In this document: positions 61,856 to 64,000 of the stretch, piece after piece
Position numbering within the stretch: position 1 is the first letter of the stretch
Layout: each line of letters opens with the position of its first letter
NCBI RefSeq assembly: GCF_900101785.1
Contig: NZ_LT629688.1
Span: forward strand, 1,984,001-2,048,000
Reading direction: 5' to 3'
Length of the DNA stretch: 64,000 nt
Source of the DNA: Auraticoccus monumenti
GTDB taxonomy: Bacteria > Actinomycetota > Actinomycetes > Propionibacteriales > Propionibacteriaceae
The notes under the pieces: model-generated
Databases searched by the model: none
What the model saw: the letters and a program-made list of their open reading frames with translations, nothing else
What the model was told of the DNA's origin: nothing
Made by a program: the position numbers and the translations under genes

Positions 61856-61884
61856 ACAGTATTGAGAATGATGCTCATCGTCAA
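61856..61884 (-). promoter_or_regulatory. Promoter of the FecCD cassette (TTGACG-17-TACTGT)
   Basis: On the reverse strand TTGACG (61879-61884) and TACTGT (61856-61861) are separated by 17 nt, the best sigma70-type promoter in the window. Transcription should begin at or next to the GTG start codon at 61849, giving a leaderless mRNA. Confidence 0.8.
61863..61877. promoter_or_regulatory. Zur/Fur-type metal box in the promoter spacer
   Basis: TGAGAATGATGCTCA is a 7-1-7 palindrome (6 of 7 pairs) matching 12 of 15 bases of the actinobacterial Zur consensus TGAAAATGATTTTCA as I recall it. It fills the spacer between the -35 and -10 boxes, the classic position for a repressor. It does not fit the DtxR/IdeR box seen at 40830, so a different metal regulator is expected. 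Confidence 0.65.
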
Positions 61885-61910
61885 AGCGAGGACGCCCGCA
61901 GCGGTGGGCC

Positions 61911-62807
61911 GTGACTTTTCTTCAAGATCCCCATCGGTGGACACGGCATCCTTGGCGCCGGGCTACGGATGCGGACGGGGAGATGGTGGAACAGGTCACG
62001 AGCGGGATCAGCTACTTCACGACAGCTGCCGGCGTCGAGCTCCTCCTCGGCCGGCTGGGCCTGTACCGGTACGCCCCGCACCTGCACGACACCTTCGTCG
62101 TCGGTGCCGTGTCCTCCGGCGTGGCGACGCTCTCCATCGACGGTCGGGTCCACCACCCGCGGGTGGGGCAGCTCGTGCTCTGCAACCCGCTCGAGGTCCA
62201 CGACGGGTCCGCGCTCAGCGGCGACGTGGTGTACCGGTCGAGCTTCCCCTCCACGGCGTTCCTGCAGGACGTCGTCACCGACGGCCGACCCGGTAGCCGC
62301 ACACGGCCTGTCCGGTTCCCCGTGTCGGTGGTCGACGACCCCGTGGGTGCCGCCATGTTCCACCGCGCGCACGAGGTCTCCCGACGGGGGGACTGCGCGC
62401 TCGAGGCGGAGGAACGCCTGGTCGAGACGTACGCGTACTGCCTGGCGCGTCATGCGGGGGTGCGCACCGCAGGGGCCGGGAGGACGGCGGGGCCGGTCGG
62501 GCGTGCGGTGACCCTGCTGTCGGACCGCTACGCCGACAGGATCACGCTGGCCGACCTCGTCGCCGAGGCCGGGGTCCCGCGCCACCGCCTGATCACCGCC
62601 TTCCGCCGCCAGGTGGGCCTGACCCCGCACGCGTACCTGGTCAGCCGGCGGACCGTCGCCGCCAAGGCGCTCCTGCGGGGTGGGGAGAAGAGCTCCGACG
62701 TCGCCGCCAGGACCGGCTTCGCCGACCAGGCCCACCTCACCCGGACGTTCAAGGCCCACTTCGGCGTCACCCCCGGCGCCTACCAGCAGGCCGTCCGCGC
62801 CCGCTGA
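61911..62807 (+). CDS. AraC-family transcriptional regulator
   Basis: 298-aa regulator (shorter, about 274 aa, if ATG 61983 is the start). The N-terminal cupin-like sensor (about 30-110) has [29 protein letters not shown] and [17 protein letters not shown]. The C-terminal double HTH reads [37 protein letters not shown] and [34 protein letters not shown]. It is divergent from the FecCD cassette and 32 nt upstream of the lyase on the same strand, which it probably activates. The start is unsure: GTG 61911 has no clear ribosome site and ATG 61983 has GGGGAG directly abutting. Confidence 0.9.
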   Translation: MTFLQDPHRWTRHPWRRATDADGEMVEQVTSGISYFTTAAGVELLLGRLGLYRYAPHLHDTFVVGAVSSGVATLSIDGRVHHPRVGQLVLCNPLEVHDGSALSGDVVYRSSFPSTAFLQDVVTDGRPGSRTRPVRFPVSVVDDPVGAAMFHRAHEVSRRGDCALEAEERLVETYAYCLARHAGVRTAGAGRTAGPVGRAVTLLSDRYADRITLADLVAEAGVPRHRLITAFRRQVGLTPHAYLVSRRTVAAKALLRGGEKSSDVAARTGFADQAHLTRTFKAHFGVTPGAYQQAVRAR

Positions 62808-62839
62808 TCCCGCACCACGCAGATCCAGGAGCACCCACC

Positions 62840-64000
62840 ATGACGGCGAGACGCCTCCCCGAGCCCTACCGCATCAAGGTCGTCGAGCGCATCCGGCCGA
62901 CGACACGACGCCACCGCGAGGAGGCGCTGGACCGGGCCGGGCTCAACCTCTTCTCCTTGGACAGCGACGACGTCTACATCGACCTGCTGACCGACAGCGG
63001 GACGGGAGCGCTGAGCGACCGGCAGTGGAGCGGTCTGCTCACCGGCGACGAGTCCTACGCGGGCAGCAGGAGCTTCCACCGTCTGCAGGCCACCGTGTCC
63101 GACCTCCTCGGTCTGCCGCTGACCATCCCCACCCACCAGGGCAGGGCCGCGGAGAACATCCTGTTCCCCGAGCTGGTCGCGCGCTGCGACTCGTCCACGC
63201 CGGTGTTCATCTCGAACTTCCACTTCGAGACGACCAAGGCCCACGTCGAGGCAGCCGGGGCCAGGGCGGTCAACACCCTGACCCCGCACGCGCTGGACAC
63301 CGCCACGCCGCACCCGTGGAAGGGGAACTTCGACGTCGCCGCGCTGAGGTCGGCGATCGACGAGCACGGACCCGCGAACGTGGCCGGGGTCGTCGCCACG
63401 ATCACCTGCAACACCTCCGGGGGTCAGCCGGTGTCGGTGGCCAACCTGCGCGAGGTGTCGGCGATCGCCCGTGCGGCAGGGATACCGGTCGTCCTCGACA
63501 TCGCCCGTTTCGCGGAGAACGCCTGGTTCGTCAGGCAGCGCGAGGAGGAGTTCAGGAACAGCACCATCCGCGAGGTGGTGGCGGAGATGATGGCCTGCGG
63601 GGACGTGGTCGTCGCGTCGGCGAAGAAGGACGGCCTGGCGAACATCGGCGGGTTCTGCGCCTTCCGCGAGGACGGGGACCTGTACCGGGGCGCCCAGCAA
63701 CGATGCCTGCTGACCGAGGGTTTCCTCACCTACGGAGGGCTGGCGGGCCGCGACATGGAGGCGATGGCCATCGGCCTGGAGGAGGCGGTTGACCTCGACC
63801 ACCTCACCCACCGGATCGGGCAGGTCGCCCACCTCGGTGACCGGCTGCGCGAGGGAGGCGTGCCCATCCAGCTGCCCACCGGGGGGCACGCGGTCTTCGT
63901 CGACGCCGGGGCCCTGCTGCCCCACCTGCCCCACGACCAGTTCCCCGGGCACGCCCTCGCCTGCGAGCTGTACCTGGAGGCCGGCGTGCGGTCGGTCGAG
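62840..64000 (+). CDS. Tryptophanase/tyrosine phenol-lyase family beta-eliminating lyase (3' cut by window edge)
   Basis: PLP enzyme, 387 codons present, C-terminus outside the window. It starts [27 protein letters not shown] with AGGAG upstream. Conserved elements are [26 protein letters not shown]-like [50 protein letters not shown] and the PLP lysine region [14 protein letters not shown]. The SAKKD part looks like tryptophanase and NIGGF like tyrosine phenol-lyase, so indole or phenol release cannot be decided. It is probably activated by the AraC gene 32 nt upstream. Confidence 0.9.
   Translation, partial: MTARRLPEPYRIKVVERIRPTTRRHREEALDRAGLNLFSLDSDDVYIDLLTDSGTGALSDRQWSGLLTGDESYAGSRSFHRLQATVSDLLGLPLTIPTHQGRAAENILFPELVARCDSSTPVFISNFHFETTKAHVEAAGARAVNTLTPHALDTATPHPWKGNFDVAALRSAIDEHGPANVAGVVATITCNTSGGQPVSVANLREVSAIARAAGIPVVLDIARFAENAWFVRQREEEFRNSTIREVVAEMMACGDVVVASAKKDGLANIGGFCAFREDGDLYRGAQQRCLLTEGFLTYGGLAGRDMEAMAIGLEEAVDLDHLTHRIGQVAHLGDRLREGGVPIQLPTGGHAVFVDAGALLPHLPHDQFPGHALACELYLEAGVRSVE

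Overview
The window is high-GC DNA from an actinobacterium. Several independent features agree on this: the pccB/accE/maf/birA acyl-CoA carboxylase neighbourhood, a decaprenyl-phosphate-arabinose pathway (ubiA-dprE1-dprE2), a DtxR/IdeR-type iron box, Tat lipoprotein leaders, many GTG starts, pervasive GTGA/ATGA stop-start overlaps, and start codons placed 6-8 nt after a TANNNT box as in leaderless mRNAs. The family cannot be fixed from the sequence alone; a Propionibacteriales-like soil organism is a guess. Both edges cut a gene.

Layout. 1-7.3 kb: sugar-acid and glycan catabolism (5-dehydro-4-deoxyglucarate dehydratase, glucarate dehydratase, a GH29 fucosidase, and an LplABC-like sugar importer without its ATPase). 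7.3-8.4 kb: tandem GNAT acetyltransferase. 8.5-12.9 kb: reverse-strand cell-envelope operon ubiA-dprE1-dprE2-ugd. 13-20.4 kb: lipoprotein, a nested inverted-repeat element, maf-accE-oxidoreductase-pccB (reverse) facing birA, then PH-domain protein, enoyl-CoA hydratase and GtrA. 20.4-28.7 kb: SNF2 helicase with SWIM finger, purK-purE, threonine degradation pair tdh-kbl, VTT-type membrane protein. 28.7-30.5 kb: divergent XRE-cupin regulator and His-rich methyltransferase sharing a palindromic operator. 30.5-35.9 kb: an MMPL exporter plus NarL-type two-component system flanked on both sides by related GGCGASTCGCC repeats. 35.9-36.7 kb: SDR. 36.8-40.8 kb: iron-siderophore ABC operon under an iron box. 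40.9-45.3 kb: tRNA-Thr, DinB-like and PTP-like proteins, a GH114-like lipoprotein, an epimerase and a frameshifted phosphotransferase. 45.5-48.5 kb: GH20 hexosaminidase. 48.9-50.3 kb: quinone reductase with TetR. 50.4-56.1 kb: tctABC, sulfatase and divergent IclR. 56.1-58.1 kb: MFS exporter, DICT protein. 58.2-61.8 kb: FecCD-type ABC cassette with a methyltransferase, apparently repressed by a Zur/Fur-like site inside its promoter. 61.9-64 kb: AraC regulator and a tryptophanase/tyrosine phenol-lyase, cut at the edge.

The least ordinary structures are: (a) a chain of three tandem micro-ORFs, each joined to the next by GTGA, bridging pccB and an oxidoreductase inserted between pccB and accE; (b) the XRE-cupin/His-rich methyltransferase pair, whose operator is centred on the regulator's own start codon; (c) a metal-box-controlled, probably leaderless FecCD-methyltransferase cassette; (d) REP/BIME-like repeat arrays bracketing the MMPL/two-component block; and (e) a 298-bp nested inverted repeat. 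No CRISPR array, rRNA, complete IS element, phage gene or replication origin was seen.
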